Positions 46,340-59,225 are shown, counted from the first letter of the stretch. The stretch: DNA of 64,000 nucleotides from Bidens hawaiensis (GCA_021521415.1 JAIQDT010000230.1:62001-126000), one strand, 5' to 3'. Numbers and translations: made by a program. The notes: a model not told the origin generated them from the letters alone.

Positions 46340-46376
<37 letters not shown>

Positions 46377-49300
46377 TTACAAATGGGTGACTCATTTCAA
46401 AGGATAGTTTGTCTTCTTTCATATGCACACTATGGACCAGCCTTTGTTTCTTTTCTTTAGTAAATCTTTGTACACGTACATAGGAAAATAAATTCTATGT
46501 ACCATCACAATGATGAGCTGCCACTTTACACGTATTTAATCTTAAATTGAAAAACATCTTATATTCACGTTGGATACTGGGTGATATTTTATTGGTAAAA
46601 TTCACAAAATAACCATTTTGACCGGCTGGCTTCTAAGAATATCTATGAAAATCAAAGAAAACGGTTAAGACAGTCTTTTTTTCCAACCGTCATCCTCATA
46701 AACTAATAGCCAGTAAAATTTAGCCACACGTCACGAAATTGTTTTGTCCGACCAATCCCGATTATTTTTAGTCAAGTTCTTTAGGGATTGGTTAGACCGA
46801 ACAATTTGTTGCAACAAGTGGCTAGATTTTATTGGCTTTCAATTTGTGAGGATGTTAGTTGGAAAAGGGGCGGTCCAACCGCTTCCAAGTGGATATTTTT
46901 GGAATTTTTATTTTTATAGACGTTCTTAAAAAACTAGTTGGTCAAAATGGTTATTTGAGAATTTTCACTATTGTATTTTGTTATCACTATTTAAAGACGT
47001 GCATCTTATATTGTTGATATCACTATTTAAATATATGTATCTTATATTTACGTTAGATCGTGCGGATCCATGATTTTTTTTTTGTTATCGATATATATAA
47101 AAATGTGTAGTGAGTCAGCTTACCTTTTTTAATTGATTTATTATAACAGCAAGCAAACAAGAGTTTTACTTACAAGTGCCGCCTTCGTTTATCTGAAAAA
47201 CATCGATTTCGCGAAGCATACAAGGAACCTTTCTCCAGCGAGTCGAACTATATTGTTATCCGGACCCGCAGGTAAATTAAACGTTTTGTCACGCTTAAAC
47301 ATATTTAATATTTAATAATATCGGCATTGTCTAATTTTACGTATTTTTTTTACTTGCAGAATCTTACCAACAAATGCTTGCCAAAGCTTTGGCTCATTAT
47401 TTCGAAGCGAAGTTGTTATTGCTAGATGTCACGGATTTCTCACTTAAGGTGAGTCCGCATATTAATAATATTTTCTACTACTTAAATTTACTAATTTTCG
47501 ATCTTGATAAATTCTTATTAGGTCCAAAGCAAATATGGATCTTCCTCTAAAGAAACCGTACGCATTTCTTTTTAACTATATTACTCTTTTGTGTAATTAT
47601 TATTATTATGTTCATGAACATGTTTTTATATAGGCATTTCAGAGGTCCACTTCAGAAACAACCTTGGCACGAATGTCCGAGTTGCTTGGATCAACACTAT
47701 CTATGTTTCAAACCAACAACGAAGCGAAAGGTTTCTCAATTTAGTTCTTCTGTTCACCATCTATATCATAGCCAAGAAAATGTTATAATCATGTTTTTAT
47801 TATTTCAGGAACGTTACGTAGACAAAGCAGTGTTTCTGATTTCGGATCAAGGTATGTATGCCATACAGGCATACAGTTTCGGTTGATAATAATATTGCAA
47901 TACGGTTGTCAACTTTTTTAATATTTAACATTTCACTTTTTTATATGTAGGGGGGCCGAAGCGTTCTCAAATCCTCCAAATCTTAGGAGAAACGCGTCTT
48001 CGTCGACTAATATGGAAGAGCTTGCTACAAGATGTCCAACAAATCCATGTAAATTATTTATCTAAAATAATAATATTTCAAAAATCATTTATGCTTATTG
48101 TAAAGATTAAAAATCTTTTTTTCTCAGCTCCGCTTAGGCGAACAAGCAGCTTGGCTTTCGACGAGAAGCTTTTTATACAAACCTTATACAAGGTATACTA
48201 CTAGTCTACGATGCCGCCTTTAATATCGAAAATATTCTTAATAACATTATTTCCTTGAAAAAAGGTTATAACTTTCATATCCAAGAACAGTCCTATGGTG
48301 TTATACGTTCGAGACGTCGAGAAGCTGCTATGCAGATCACAAAGACTATACACATTATTCCAAAACATGTTAAAAAAGATATCTGGACCGGTTCTGATCA
48401 TCGGGTCACAAGTCGTGGACCAAGAAAAAGACTACCGCGAACTAGATGATAGAATTACTTCTGTATTCCCGTATAATATCGAAATCAAACCTCCGAAAGA
48501 AGAAAATCATTTGGTCAGTTGGAAAAGTCAACTTGAGGAAGATATGAAGATGATCCAGTTTCAAGATAATAGAAATCATATTAGTGAAGTGCTTGCGGCT
48601 AATGATCTCGACTGTGATGATCTTGCGTCTATTTGTGTGGCGGATACGATTGATCTTAGCAAGTATATTGAGGAGATTGTGGTATCGGCTATTTCGTATC
48701 ATTTGACACATACTAAGAATCCGGAGTATCGTAATGGGAAGCTAGTTATATCTTCTGCAAGGTCTGGTTTGTTATTTTATGTTTTTTTTTACTAAACTGC
48801 AGTTTTCGCACCTGTGGTTTGTCCAAATCTACAATTTTAGTCCAACAGCTTCAAATTTGCGATTTTTATCCCTGTGGTTTCATTTCACTTGCATATAAAC
48901 CCGACCCCACTGATCCCGTTAGGTCTTTTCGTTTACCCATCAGTGTGCCCCTCACGTGAGGGGCAGTTTTGTCTTTTTTCTCCCCAAATAAATCCCGACC
49001 CTAAATCGAAAGCCCTCTCACGTGAGGGATTGGGTGTATAAAACTGTCCCTCACGTGAGGGGCACATTGATGGGTTTAACGACCAGACTTAACGGGATTG
49101 GGTGGGGTCGGGTTTATATGCAAGTGAAATGAAACCACGGTGACGAAAATCACAAATTTGAAACTACTGGACTAAAACTGCAGATTTAGACAAACCACAG
49201 GGACGAAAACCGCAATTCACTCTTTTTTTTTTTTTATGAAGTTAAATATTTTTGTTGACTTGTGTTATAACCTGATTTAAACAGTTTGTCTCATGGATTG

Positions 49301-51999
49301 AGTCTGTTCCAGGAAGGTAAAACTGTTAAGGACACCTCAAAGGTAAATAATATTCACCTTCCAATTTTATATCTTACGAACGAAGCATGTTCGTATTCAT
49401 TTATTAACTTTTTTTGAACAAACAATGAAACACGAACAATAAAACAAACAAGGGTTTTCTTGTTTGTATTCGTTCGTTAAGGCTGTGTTTGTTTATGTTG
49501 TAAATAATATAAACAAACGGTTCACGAATGTAAACATTACTGAGCTAAAATTAGTTAAAAGGTAATATGTAGTTCAACGTGTTGGGCCTAAAATGTTACT
49601 AAAACTAGATTAAGTTGTAATGAGCCAAAAATATTCAAATAAATATATTAACGGACGTAACATAACGAACATAAACTAACGAACAAGTTTTTTTGTTCAT
49701 GTTCGTTTATCAAATAAACGAACTTCGTTGACAAACTGTTCACTGATCGTTCGGTTCGTTTACGTGCTTAACATTGCAACATCTATACATTTATTGTAGG
49801 ATGCTGGTGTCCCGAAACAAGAAACCAAAGCTGAAAGCACCCGTGCTAGTGAAGCAGAAGCTTCCGGTCCTAAGAATACTGATAACATGCCACCCGCAGC
49901 ACCAAAAGCTCCCGTAAGCCTAATATGTTTTTGTAATATGCTTTGATTATGATTCTCTATTTATAAGTTATAATTTTATAAATTTATATTTTAGGGAGTG
50001 CCTGCTGACAACGAGTTTGAAAAACGCATAAGGCCGGAAGTGATACCCGCAAGTGAGATCGGTGTGACATTTTCCGATATCGGCGCACTAGACAACATTA
50101 AAGAGTCACTTCAAGAGCTAGTAATGTTACCGTTAAGAAGACCCGACTTGTTCATAGGAGGTCTGTTAAAGCCATGCAGAGGGATATTATTATTCGGTCC
50201 ACCTGGCACAGGGAAAACCATGCTTGCAAAGGCGATCGCCAACGAGGCGGGAGCGAGTTTCATTAACGTTTCGATGTCTACCATTACTTCAAAGTGGTTC
50301 GGTGAAGACGAGAAGAACGTTCGAGCTTTGTTTACACTCGCGGCTAAGGTGTCGCCGACGATAATATTTGTTGATGAGGTGGATAGTATGCTTGGTCAAC
50401 GGTCGAGAGCCGGGGAGCATGAAGCCATGAGGAAGATTAAGAATGAGTTCATGACTCATTGGGACGGGTTGTTGACTAAACCGGGTGAGAGGATTCTTGT
50501 TTTGGCTGCAACTAATCGGCCTTTTGACCTTGACGAGGCGATTATTAGACGCTTTGAACGAAGGTAATCGTTCATTATTATACAAGTTGACAAATTTACA
50601 TTCTTGGTATTAAGAAAATGTGATTTGATGTTCGGTTTTTTTTTAATAATGAACAGGATTATGGTTGGGTTACCGTCGGTGGAAAATAGGGAAATGATAT
50701 TGAGGACACTTTTGGCGAAAGAGCATATTGACGACGGGTTGAACTTAAGGGAGGTTGCAACGATGACAGAAGGATATACCGGAAGTGATTTGAAGGTAGT
50801 TTAGTTTTTATGGTTTAATAAGTGTTTGTTTGGATATTAACTAGTTTTAATGTTTTGGACGATACAGAATTTGTGTACCACGGCTGCTTATCGGCCGGTT
50901 AGGGAGTTGATACAACAAGAGAGATTGAAGGATCTTGTAAGTGTTTCAATCTACATAAGTACCATATTCTTTTTTGTTTACACGTGATTGACGAGCGGTG
51001 TATTTTTAAACTTTTAGGAGAAGAAACGGTTAGCTGAGAGCGGTGAAGAGCCCGAGTCTCCGGAAGTGAATACGGAAGAGAAGGTTATTACGATCAGGCC
51101 ATTGAAGATGGAGGACTTTAGGGAAGCCAAGAATCAGGTAACTTTCTTATTATTATCATCATCATCATCATCGTACTCAGTAAATCCCACCAATAGCAAA
51201 TCTATGGTAGGGTTTGAGGAGGGTAAGATGTAGACAACCTTACACCTACCCCATAGAAAAAGAGAGGCTGCTTCCCGTGAGACACCCCAGCTTGATAGTA
51301 GTTTTGCATCATGCCTTGGACATAAGGGACATAACACTCAACCATCGAGACATCAGCCGATTGGTGCATGTACCCTTGTCTTTCGGCATTCAACGCCACC
51401 ACATGATGCTTGATTAACCTTCCGCCACTTTTAACGTTATTTTTACGAGATTAGTATAATGATGTCAAAATTAGTGCAATTTAACTTTAGCCCACCTTAG
51501 GGTTCACACATATATACATTACATGCGCGCACCGCAAGCAGGGTGTGTAATTTTCTTATCATACTAATAGTAACTGAAAACATCAAAAACTAGTTAATAA
51601 AACAAAATCAACTATATAAACACAAATGTTTTTGAGGTTCAATATATTCTTGAAGGGGAAAGTTAAAAGTACAAATTAAATTAACATGATAACTGTGCGA
51701 GAATCAAGTAGTGTATTATATATACAAAAATACAAATAGTGTAATTATGTAAATACATCGTGCTATATATAATTACACTACTTGATTTGCACGGTTAACA
51801 AGTTAATTTTGTTTGTATTTGATCCAAACCCATACTTGAATATGGAATATATATTATTGTGGTGTCATATATTTCGGATATATAGGTGGCGGCAAGCTTT
51901 GCGTCCGAGGGAACAGTAATGAACGAGTTGAAACAATGGAACGAGCAGTACGGGGAGGGAGGTTCAAGGAAGAAGGAGCAATTATCATATTTCCTCTAA
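45149..51999 (+). CDS. DAA1-like: AAA-type ATPase, DAA1-like (16 exons)
   Basis: Exons: 45149-45363, 47150-47271, 47360-47448, 47522-47557, 47634-47730, 47809-47851, 47951-48048, 48128-48192, 48265-48761, 49285-49342, 49800-49913, 49995-50563, 50657-50795, 50868-50936, 51018-51137, 51886-51999. All have GT/AG borders and keep one frame, giving 814 aa, close to the roughly 820-830 aa of Arabidopsis DAA1 and its relatives. The N-terminus is Gly-rich and hydrophobic (LGVGVGLGMG), a possible membrane or targeting segment. Then come the family's conserved N-domain (DEFPYYL, LSPASRTILLSGPA) and an acidic linker. The AAA module has Walker A GPPGTGKT (about residues 546-553), Walker B IIFVDEVD (about 601-608) and sensor/arginine motifs ATNRPFDLDEAIIRRFERR. 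The C-terminus is EGGSRKKEQLSYFL. The clade is related to katanin/spastin-type ATPases. The exact function is unknown, and the proteins are predicted to remodel protein complexes. Confidence 0.93.
46341..46376. repeat. (AAT)n microsatellite in ATPase intron 1
   Basis: About twelve TAA/AAT units. Confidence 0.8.
46595..46968. mobile_element. Foldback MITE in ATPase intron 1
   Basis: The two halves are complementary over most of their length. AAAATTCACAAAATAACC on the left faces AAAATTCTCAAATAACC on the right. Further paired blocks are CATTTTGACC, CATCCTCA, TAGCCA and GACCAATCCC. About 375 bases, with no coding capacity. Confidence 0.78.
48797..49220. mobile_element. Foldback MITE in ATPase intron 9
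   Basis: The left arm (CTGTGGTTTGTCCAAATCT, TTTCATTTCACTTGCATA, AAACCCGACCCC) recurs inverted on the right. The arms are about 120 bases each, and the CTCACGTGAGGGG core is itself palindromic. Flanks are T-runs, so a T-rich target duplication is possible. It may be Mutator-like. Confidence 0.75.
49370..49790. repeat. GTTCGTTTA-type repeat in ATPase intron 10
   Basis: Rich in the words GTTCGT, CGAAC and AACGAAC in both orientations, resembling 56480-56980. It looks like a dispersed plant repeat. Ends were not defined. Confidence 0.4.
51180..51420 (+). mobile_element. SINE-like sequence in ATPase intron 15
   Basis: GGAGGGTAAGATGTAGACAA, CCTTACACCTACCCCATAG and AGAGAGGCTGCTTCCCGTGA match the well-known 3' domain of angiosperm SINEs of the Au type. 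The 5' promoter part was not recognised, so it is probably truncated. Confidence 0.5.
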
Positions 52000-52290
52000 A
52001 TATTCACCATCTGACTGAGCAGACAATGTATCAAGTACCATATCTCATGTACCCAATAAACATGTTCTAGCCAGCAATCAGGAACAACATCAAGGGACTA
52101 AAGTTTGTGAGAAAGCTATGTTGAAGCAAACTACTGAATGGTCATTATGTGTGTTGTAACATTGTTTAAATGTGTTGTTTTCTACATAAAAACAATATGT
52201 TTGATTTTTGTGGAGGTAGCTGTGAACTGTACTTGGAATGGTCTTATGTGTTTTGTTGTTGTGTGATACTACATTTTGTCTAATGGATGT

Positions 52291-52296
52291 AATAAA
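52291..52296 (+). terminator. Poly(A) signal of the ATPase gene
   Basis: AATAAA 292 bases after the stop and 30 bases before a hAT-type MITE. Confidence 0.5.
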
Positions 52297-52325
52297 GTTC
52301 TTGTACGATTGGATATGGTTGTTCC

Positions 52326-52807
52326 TAGAGGTGCACAAATCGGATCCAAACCCGAAAGCAGTTTGGGTTGGAACCAATTCAACAGTATAGAAGACCCCAA
52401 CCAAACTGGTTTGCACCCCCACCCACCCACCCGGTATCAGTTTGGGTGAGGATGGATTCGTTTTGTGTTTGGAACCGGTTTGTATAAATGTAAGTTCTAA
52501 ATTGAAAGAATCATATAACCAGATACTCTTTAGAAAAATAGATTTAAGAAACTACAATATACGTTTTTTTGATACTTTAACAAGTCGTTTTCGGCCAAGT
52601 TGCTTAGGTAAGATGCTTGTTTGACGTTTTCGGCTAAGTTGTTTAGGAAAGATGTTTGTTTGTCGTTTTCGGTTAAGTTGTTTAGTGTGTTCACTCTTAA
52701 CATATAGAGCTGGTTCCTCAAAAGCGGTTTTGATTCAAAAACTAGAACCAGCTCCAGGTCAGGTCAGGTTTCGGCTAGTGAAACCGGTTTTCTATTATGC
52801 ATCTCTA
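52326..52807. mobile_element. hAT-type MITE, 482 bases
   Basis: The left end is TAGAGGTGCACAA and the complement of the right end is TAGAGATGCATAA. Perfect 8-base target duplications GTTGTTCC flank it (52318-52325 and 52808-52815). It contains a 39-base tandem repeat (CGTTTTCGGCCAAGTTG and on), 2.6 copies, at about 52587-52686. Confidence 0.82.
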
Positions 52808-52815
52808 GTTGTTCC

Positions 52816-53335
52816 AGATGTCTAGGGTTATTCACTCCAAAGTAATTGGTATAGGTAGCATCCATGGGTATTTGATAGCATACAGGATGTAAACAACTAA
52901 ACAAGCCGATACACTTAAAAGCGGCTCGAACTTATAAGAGGAGCTAGAGCTCAAGGTTTAGATATACATCGCGAAATGAGCCAAGTATATACTTTCACGA
53001 ATAAAACGAGCCAATCTCAAGCATAGACAAGCTTGAGCACAGTTTGTTTGCACGCCTAGTACTAACATTTAGTAAACATTAACCACAAAAACTACTTTCA
53101 CAAAGACTTCACACTTAAATCAATTCTCAAAACAAAGTGCCACATTCACAAAAACTGTAACACCATGTATAAAACATAATATCACCATAACATAACAAAA
53201 CAAAACAAAAACAGAAAAAAAAAACATTAAAATTATACTGGGCAGAAAGGTGTCATCAAACATTCAAACTCATATCTGACCCGAAAACCAACATCATAAT
53301 ATAAAACACACCTACCAATATTTCATCTTGCATTC
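52816..53335. other. Intergenic space between convergent genes
   Basis: Holds the presumed 3'UTR of the reticulon gene (minus strand). Nothing else recognised. Confidence 0.4.
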
Positions 53336-55538
53336 TTAAACCCTTTTCTTCTCTTTCAATTCTTTCAAGGATCTTGGGATCTTACACAACACCTTTGCAT
53401 CGAGGACCGCGTATTGTTTCTTGATTTCGATCCATGCTTTCTCCGCAAGTGGATCTATCTTATCCTCATACTTGTCGTAGACTACCGGTACCGAGAAGAG
53501 TAATACAACCGCTGCATTAATATTTAAATATATCAGTTTTGGATCCCCATACAAGCAGCATTAAAATATATGAATAGATGGTATTGGGATATTTACATAT
53601 GTAGACCAATGTCAAAAAGTTGTAGCAGTTGCTAATGATTGACACGAACCACAAGCCCGCAATAACCTGATAAAAAAAAGTTTTTAAAAAATTTAAAAAG
53701 AAACAAATGCATGTCTATTGTTTATATAATTGAGTGTAGAAGACTGCAGCTTACAGATAAGAATTTCTTCAAGTCTTTTCCTGAAGCAATATCGCGTATA
53801 GCAGCCAAACCGTGGTTAATTTCAATCCTCAGTGAGGATACAATTTCCAAAACGGGTTTCTCTGGAACTGAAACTTCTGGAATTTTAGGTGGAGACCTGT
53901 AATAAACAAGCATCAGATCACGCATAAACATAAAAATTATTAAAGTTATTAAAATCAAATAAGTTTCAGATTGTTGAAATTTAAAAGCACTCACTTGTGG
54001 ATGAAGGTTGAGGCATTTGACCACAAAAACAGTATTGCCAGTGTAAGGATCAGACTGTGGCAAACGAGAGTAAGCAAATGATATTCCAACACTTCGAATA
54101 GAAACCAGATCAGCGTCACACCGCCGAGGATCCCGCCAGACAACTTCTTATCCTTCCACAGAAGCAGATCGGCCGCTTTACAAACAACCAAAAGTTATGT
54201 GAGTACATAAACATCAAAGCCGATTGAACTCTTAATATCACAATTCCTTGTAACGAAAATTAATACAAGTCGAATCAGTGATAACCGCATCAATTTTGAC
54301 AAATTAGACCTAGATCCATACATTATCATCAAAATATCTCTTAATATCACATAATATCAACATTAGACCTAAACTATTCCTTTCGACGTAAGTAATTACG
54401 AGCCAAATCAAATCATAAATAATCGCAGCAATTTTCACAGATTAGACCTAGATCTATTAACTAGCATCAAAATCTAACCTAACGAAGAACGGCATTCAAT
54501 ATACTACTAACCAACGCTCATTCGTACACAAATCGTACAAAATTAAGTAAGAATTTACAAGATCTAACTAAAATTTGTGAGAATTAAGAGCTGTAACATA
54601 CGTTTTTCACAGCCAAACACCTTATGAACCGGTTTTTCCCTACCAAACTGGCGGAAAAATTATGAGTCAAATCGAATAATAATCGCAGCAACTTTCACAA
54701 TTAGACCTAAACCATTCCTTACAGCGAAAGAAACTACGAGCCTAATCAAATTACAATCGTTACAATTTTCACATATTGTTAACACAGCGTTTTTCACAAA
54801 CTAGACCTAGATCTAAACTAACGAAGAATGTTAATCAATATACTACTAACCGATGCTCATTCATACACAAATCGTACAAAAATTAATATCAAACTAACGA
54901 GATCGTAGTAATAAATTAGTGAGACTTAACTATCAACAGCAGTAACACACGTTTTTCACAAATTAGGCATAGATCCATAAATTAGCATCAAAACCTAACT
55001 TAACGAACTAGACCTGAACTATAACTTACGGCGGAAGTAACTACCAGTCAAATCAGATAACAATAATAATAATAATAATAATAATTACAGCAATTTTACA
55101 CAAATTAAAACCTAGATCCGTCAATTAGCATCCAAATCGAATGTTATTCAATATATACTACTAACTGATGTTCATCCGTACACAAATCGTACAAAATTAA
55201 GTAAAATAAGTGAGAATAAAGTATTAATAGCATCAATAAACTACTAACCGATGCTCATAAGCACACAAATCGTACAAAACTAAGTAACGAACTAACGAGA
55301 TCTAGTTAAAATTAGTGAGAATTAACTATTAATAATTAATAACCGTAATAAACATACGTTTACCACCGCCGAAGACCTTATGAACCGGTTTTTCTCTACC
55401 GAAGAGCCGGAACACCTTGGATTTCAACTCGGAGACCTTGCTGTCGTCATCCGAGTCAGACGAAGATGACGAATCGTGTAGTTTCTCCGTTATCTTCTCG
55501 ATTAACGACTCCGGCTTGTGCTCTTCGTGATCTGACAT
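53336..55538 (-). CDS. RTNLB: Reticulon-like protein B (RTNLB), 5 exons
   Basis: On the minus strand, exons 55538-55358, 54175-53995, 53896-53755, 53666-53597 and 53511-53336 join on GT/AG borders to 249 aa, a normal RTNLB length. The acidic Ser/Asp-rich N-terminus ([12 protein letters not shown]) faces the cytosol. The reticulon domain spans about residues 60-249: [19 protein letters not shown], a first long hydrophobic hairpin ([20 protein letters not shown]), a soluble loop ([20 protein letters not shown]), and a second hydrophobic hairpin split over exons 4 and 5 ([20 protein letters not shown]). The C-terminus KELKEKKRV is basic. RTNLB proteins bend and tubulate the endoplasmic reticulum. 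The gene is convergent with the ATPase gene. No disabling change was seen. Confidence 0.93.
54280..55357. repeat. Tandem repeats of about 300 bases in RTNLB intron 1, with decayed exon-1 ends
   Basis: The words ACTACTAAC..GCTCAT and TACACAAATCGTACAAAA recur near 54500, 54845, 55160 and 55245, and AATTAGACCTAGATC or variants recur near 54300, 54440, 54790, 54965 and 55110. At 54598-54656 the text ACCTTATGAACCGGTTTTT with its flanks copies the end of exon 1 (55353-55413). Confidence 0.75.
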
Positions 55539-55544
55539 GCTGAC

Positions 55545-55567
55545 TGATTGATTGATTGATTGATTGT
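55545..55567. repeat. (ATTG)n tract in the RTNLB 5' leader
   Basis: Five to six GATT units just upstream of the ATG. Confidence 0.7.
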
Positions 55568-57239
55568 TATCTGTAAACGTTAGCTTTTGATATGTTGAAA
55601 GGTGAAACGGATGGTGACGTCACACGAGAGGTTTTGGTAACGCAAGGAATGTGTGAGAGAGTTTGAAGATGATGGGTGAGTCATAAACAAGGGGAGTGTG
55701 TGTTATCCGAGCCTGAGGTTCGGGTGGTTTACGAACCCTTTGGTTTGTAAATAGGTTCGGAGCAGTAATTAGTAGTTTAATAAAGGAAGATCGGGATCTT
55801 TGTGATTTTCGGTTTGATTTTGAGGTCGTCTAGGTTTTACTATTAGTAGGCATTCGGACGCATGAGTGTTCTCCGGAATTAAGGATAACTTGGAGGTGTT
55901 TAAAGACTTCGTACGGTTGGGTTGGGTCAGCTGGTGAGCCTTATACCATTAGGTCAGAGGCGAAGTTTACTTAGGGCCCGGGGTGGTTGCGGTCCTCCCT
56001 GTTTTTTTGCGCAGTGGTGTAAATTTACCTGTTTTCATCCGAAATTTTTTTATACGCAGTGTAAATTTAGCCGTTTTCGACCAAAAATTGACCTCGGCCC
56101 CTCTCGTTTGTAATTTTTTGTATACATTTTGAGTCCGGCCCCCCTAGTGTCTTAGTCCAAGTTTCACAACTGCATTAGGCCACTCTTAAATCACTTCATA
56201 CGAAATACATAAGCAATTATTTATTTGTTGAACATTAAAAAAAAGATATCTACAAGGATAGTTTCACGTTACCCACTTCGACTTTGTTATGTTGTCATTT
56301 TGTTTATGTAAGTTTATGCTTACATGATGAAGCTAATCTTTTAAATTTTAAATTACTTTCTTCTTCATTTAGGTGTTTATATTTATAATTAAGGGTCACA
56401 ATGGTGTCTAGCAATCTAAACGAATCGAGTATCTGGTGAATTTTTAGTTGCAAAATTCATTTATGTTTGGTTGTTTAGTAAATAAACGAACATGAACAAA
56501 TGATTTTGTTCCATAAGTTTAGTGAACGAACGCGAACAGAGGTTGTGTTTGTTCAATAGTGTCCGTAAACGTTTGGTAATGTGTTCGTTTAGGTTCGTCC
56601 ATTCGAGTTCATTTACGTTCCCAGTTACGTTTGTTTATGTCAGTCCGTTAGGTTCATTTACATATATATGTTGAGTTGTTAAAATTTTACTATTACCATT
56701 TTGATATAGTCATGTTTATGATTACTATGTTAAATTTTATTTTTTTGGATATTATGTGTTGTTTTCCGGATTTTTGGGTGATTTTGTGTTGATTTAGTGA
56801 TTGCTATCCCTTGACTAACATATTCGTTTGTGGTCATATGTGCCCTTTAATGTCCGGTTACGTTCGTTAGTGTCCGTCTACGAATTAATGAACTGACACG
56901 GACGAACATAAACAAGCTCAATTCCTTAACGAATAATCACATAAACAATATTTTGTTCAATAAAGTGTTCCTGAACCGTTCATTTATCATACATAAGTTT
57001 AACGGACAAACACAAACAAAATCTCGTCCATTTCAATTTGGTTCAGTTTGTTTATATAGAACTGTTTTTACCCTAAACAAAGTAACAAACCAATATAATA
57101 CATTAATACGTGTCACAATTGAATTAACACTTAACAGACCTTGCAAGCTCGTCAATAAACAATGGGCCAACTAGCTTCCACAACTAAGTGACACATGTAT
57201 TATTATATGCAATTATTAATGGCCCATTGAAGAAACACT
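55568..57239. other. Intergenic sequence with transposon fragments
   Basis: The first 200 bases hold the RTNLB promoter, with no clear TATA box. 55960-56160 is a GC-richer fragment with repeated GTGTAAATTTA and CCGTTTTC words, probably from a retroelement. 56480-56980 is rich in GTTCGTTTA words like those of 49370-49790. No gene. Confidence 0.4.
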
Positions 57240-59225
57240 AATCGACCCCGGGCAGATTACGGATAATTTGTGGGTTAAATAGATGTTTCCCACGAGGGGT
57301 TAGACCCAGCAAAGATGGTTCTTCTGATAACCTGCAAAACAGACACCGTGAGCTCGTCACTGAGAAGGGGGGGTACCTCCTTGTGACCACCCTCCGGTGT
57401 GAGAATCAGACTAGATTGCTCTTGAATATAAGTGTATATTAAGATATTGCTAGAGCAGATATCAGGTATACGATGTAAGATACAAGATGAGATTAGATGA
57501 TCATACCATTTGGGGTATTTATAGCCGAAGGTAGGTTTCCAAGAAGGTATAGCCGGCTGAATAGTATTCCTGTTCTACCAACTGTGGCCTACGCACGTGC
57601 CATGCTGGTAGTTGGTGGGTAGGCAGCGGCTGACAGTGACCAGGCCTGCTGTGTACTATTCCTTTTCCACCAACTGCCGGCTATGCGCGTGGTATGACAG
57701 GAGTTGGTGAGTAGGCAGCGGCTAATAGTGACGTACAGTACAAGAGCATGCTGCTCGCCATACTGTTGTCAATGAGCTGTCGTATCTCTGGTCAGATCTT
57801 TTGCCCATACCTCGTCAGGTACAGTACAAAAGATCCTCCAGTATCGTACGGACTGGCTTATTTGGGCGGGAGTATTCCCCCTCCCGCCTTTGTGCGGAAT
57901 TGTTCCCGGCTTTGCTCATTCCTTCAGGTGACTACTGAATTATTGAGAGCTAAGTGCCTTGTGCATGTAGCCTTGCTGCGCGGGTGGCCTTCCCTGATGG
58001 CTTGTATCCGCAGCTGCGGGAACAGGCGGAGCACTTCACCATTGGGAGGCATTTCCTGCGGGAACAGCTTGCGTACTGCGCGTAAGGACGTCACGTCTCT
58101 GAGCATGGTGGGTCCTGCGGATCCAGTTGGTTTCTGCGCAGACGTCTCTCTTCAAGGTGAGTCCTGCGGGTCCAACTGGGCTCTGCTGGGACCTACCTCT
58201 TCAAGTCCCCCCAAGTCCAATGTTCTTCTCATGAATGTTTAATAAAGTGAGGTGAACTTTTGGACTTAAGCAAAGGGTTTTGAAAAGGGTTTAGTTTTAA
58301 GGTTTTCCATGGGGATTCTTCCCGCGGAAGTCCTAATGTCACTTGCAGAAATTCCCGACTTTCCTGCTTGATCTTTGGGTATGATGCGGGTAGGTCTGTA
58401 ACCTCCTCGCAAGTCAGGAGCGTTGAGTCCCACTTGTGTGGATTCTCCATGAGGTTTTGGTAGTTTTGAACATAGTGATCAATTATGTTAAAACCACCAA
58501 TTCCATCTTGGAGCTTCAAACAATGTAGTTCTCGACGTTCCCGCTATGCGGGGATGTTATTCCCGTTTCCGCAAGCATTGCCCAGAAGATCCTTCTTGGT
58601 TTCAATTCCCTGCGGGAGCGCTAGGTATGTGAAGGGTTTTGCCTTGACACTGTACCCGCACTCGTCTTACGGTTACTTTACTTCCAAGGTATTCCTGGCG
58701 TCAATTCCCTGCGGGTGCTAAGTATGTGAAGGGTTTTGCCTTGACACTGTACCCGCACCCGTCTTATAGTTACTTGGTCGCCGAGGTATTCTTGGCTTCA
58801 ATTCCCTGCAGGTGCTAAGTATGTGAAGGGTTTTGCCTTGACACTGTACTCGCACCTGTCTTACAGTTACTTGGTTGCCAAGGTAAGGGGTATTTTCCCG
58901 CTTACTTTTGAATCTTTTTGAATTTTTGAAATTCGAAGAGTTGGTGAAAGGATAAGAACAGTCCAAACTATTGAAACGTCGTCCGACGGTTTCTTCTGAC
59001 TGTGTCAGGACGTGCAGGAAGTTATGGTGATGTGACAGTACATGGTCATTCCAGACGCTTTTTCAGGCGCGTGGGCGCGATTTTTCGGGCGCGTGGCCGC
59101 GAAATTAATGGCACGCGTCCTTTCAACAGCTGTTGCCAGCTTGCTTTTTGCCACGTGTCATAGTTTCATTGCACCTGCGATTTCTCTCTCTTCCGCATTA
59201 AATTCATCGCATTGATTGCGATTAG
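57240..59225. other. Upstream region of the gypsy-type transposase gene, transposon-derived
   Basis: No credible gene. Two diverged copies of a segment of about 90 bases (CCAACT, GGTAGGCAGCGGCT, AGTGAC) lie at 57558-57732. An AATAAA occurs at about 58241. The GC content and repeated GCGGG words suggest an LTR or untranslated leader of the same element, but no terminal repeats could be placed. Confidence 0.45.
58600..58890 (+). repeat. Tandem repeat, three units of about 98 bases
   Basis: Units begin with TTCAATTCCCTGCGGG or TTCAATTCCCTGCAGG at 58601, 58700 and 58798. Each has TATGTGAAGGGTTTTGCCTT, then GACACTGTAC and GTTACTT. Confidence 0.82.

Noticed and set aside
58229..58519. 96-codon minus-strand frame upstream of the transposase gene
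   Set aside because: No recognisable domain and it lies in transposon-derived leader sequence next to tandem repeats.
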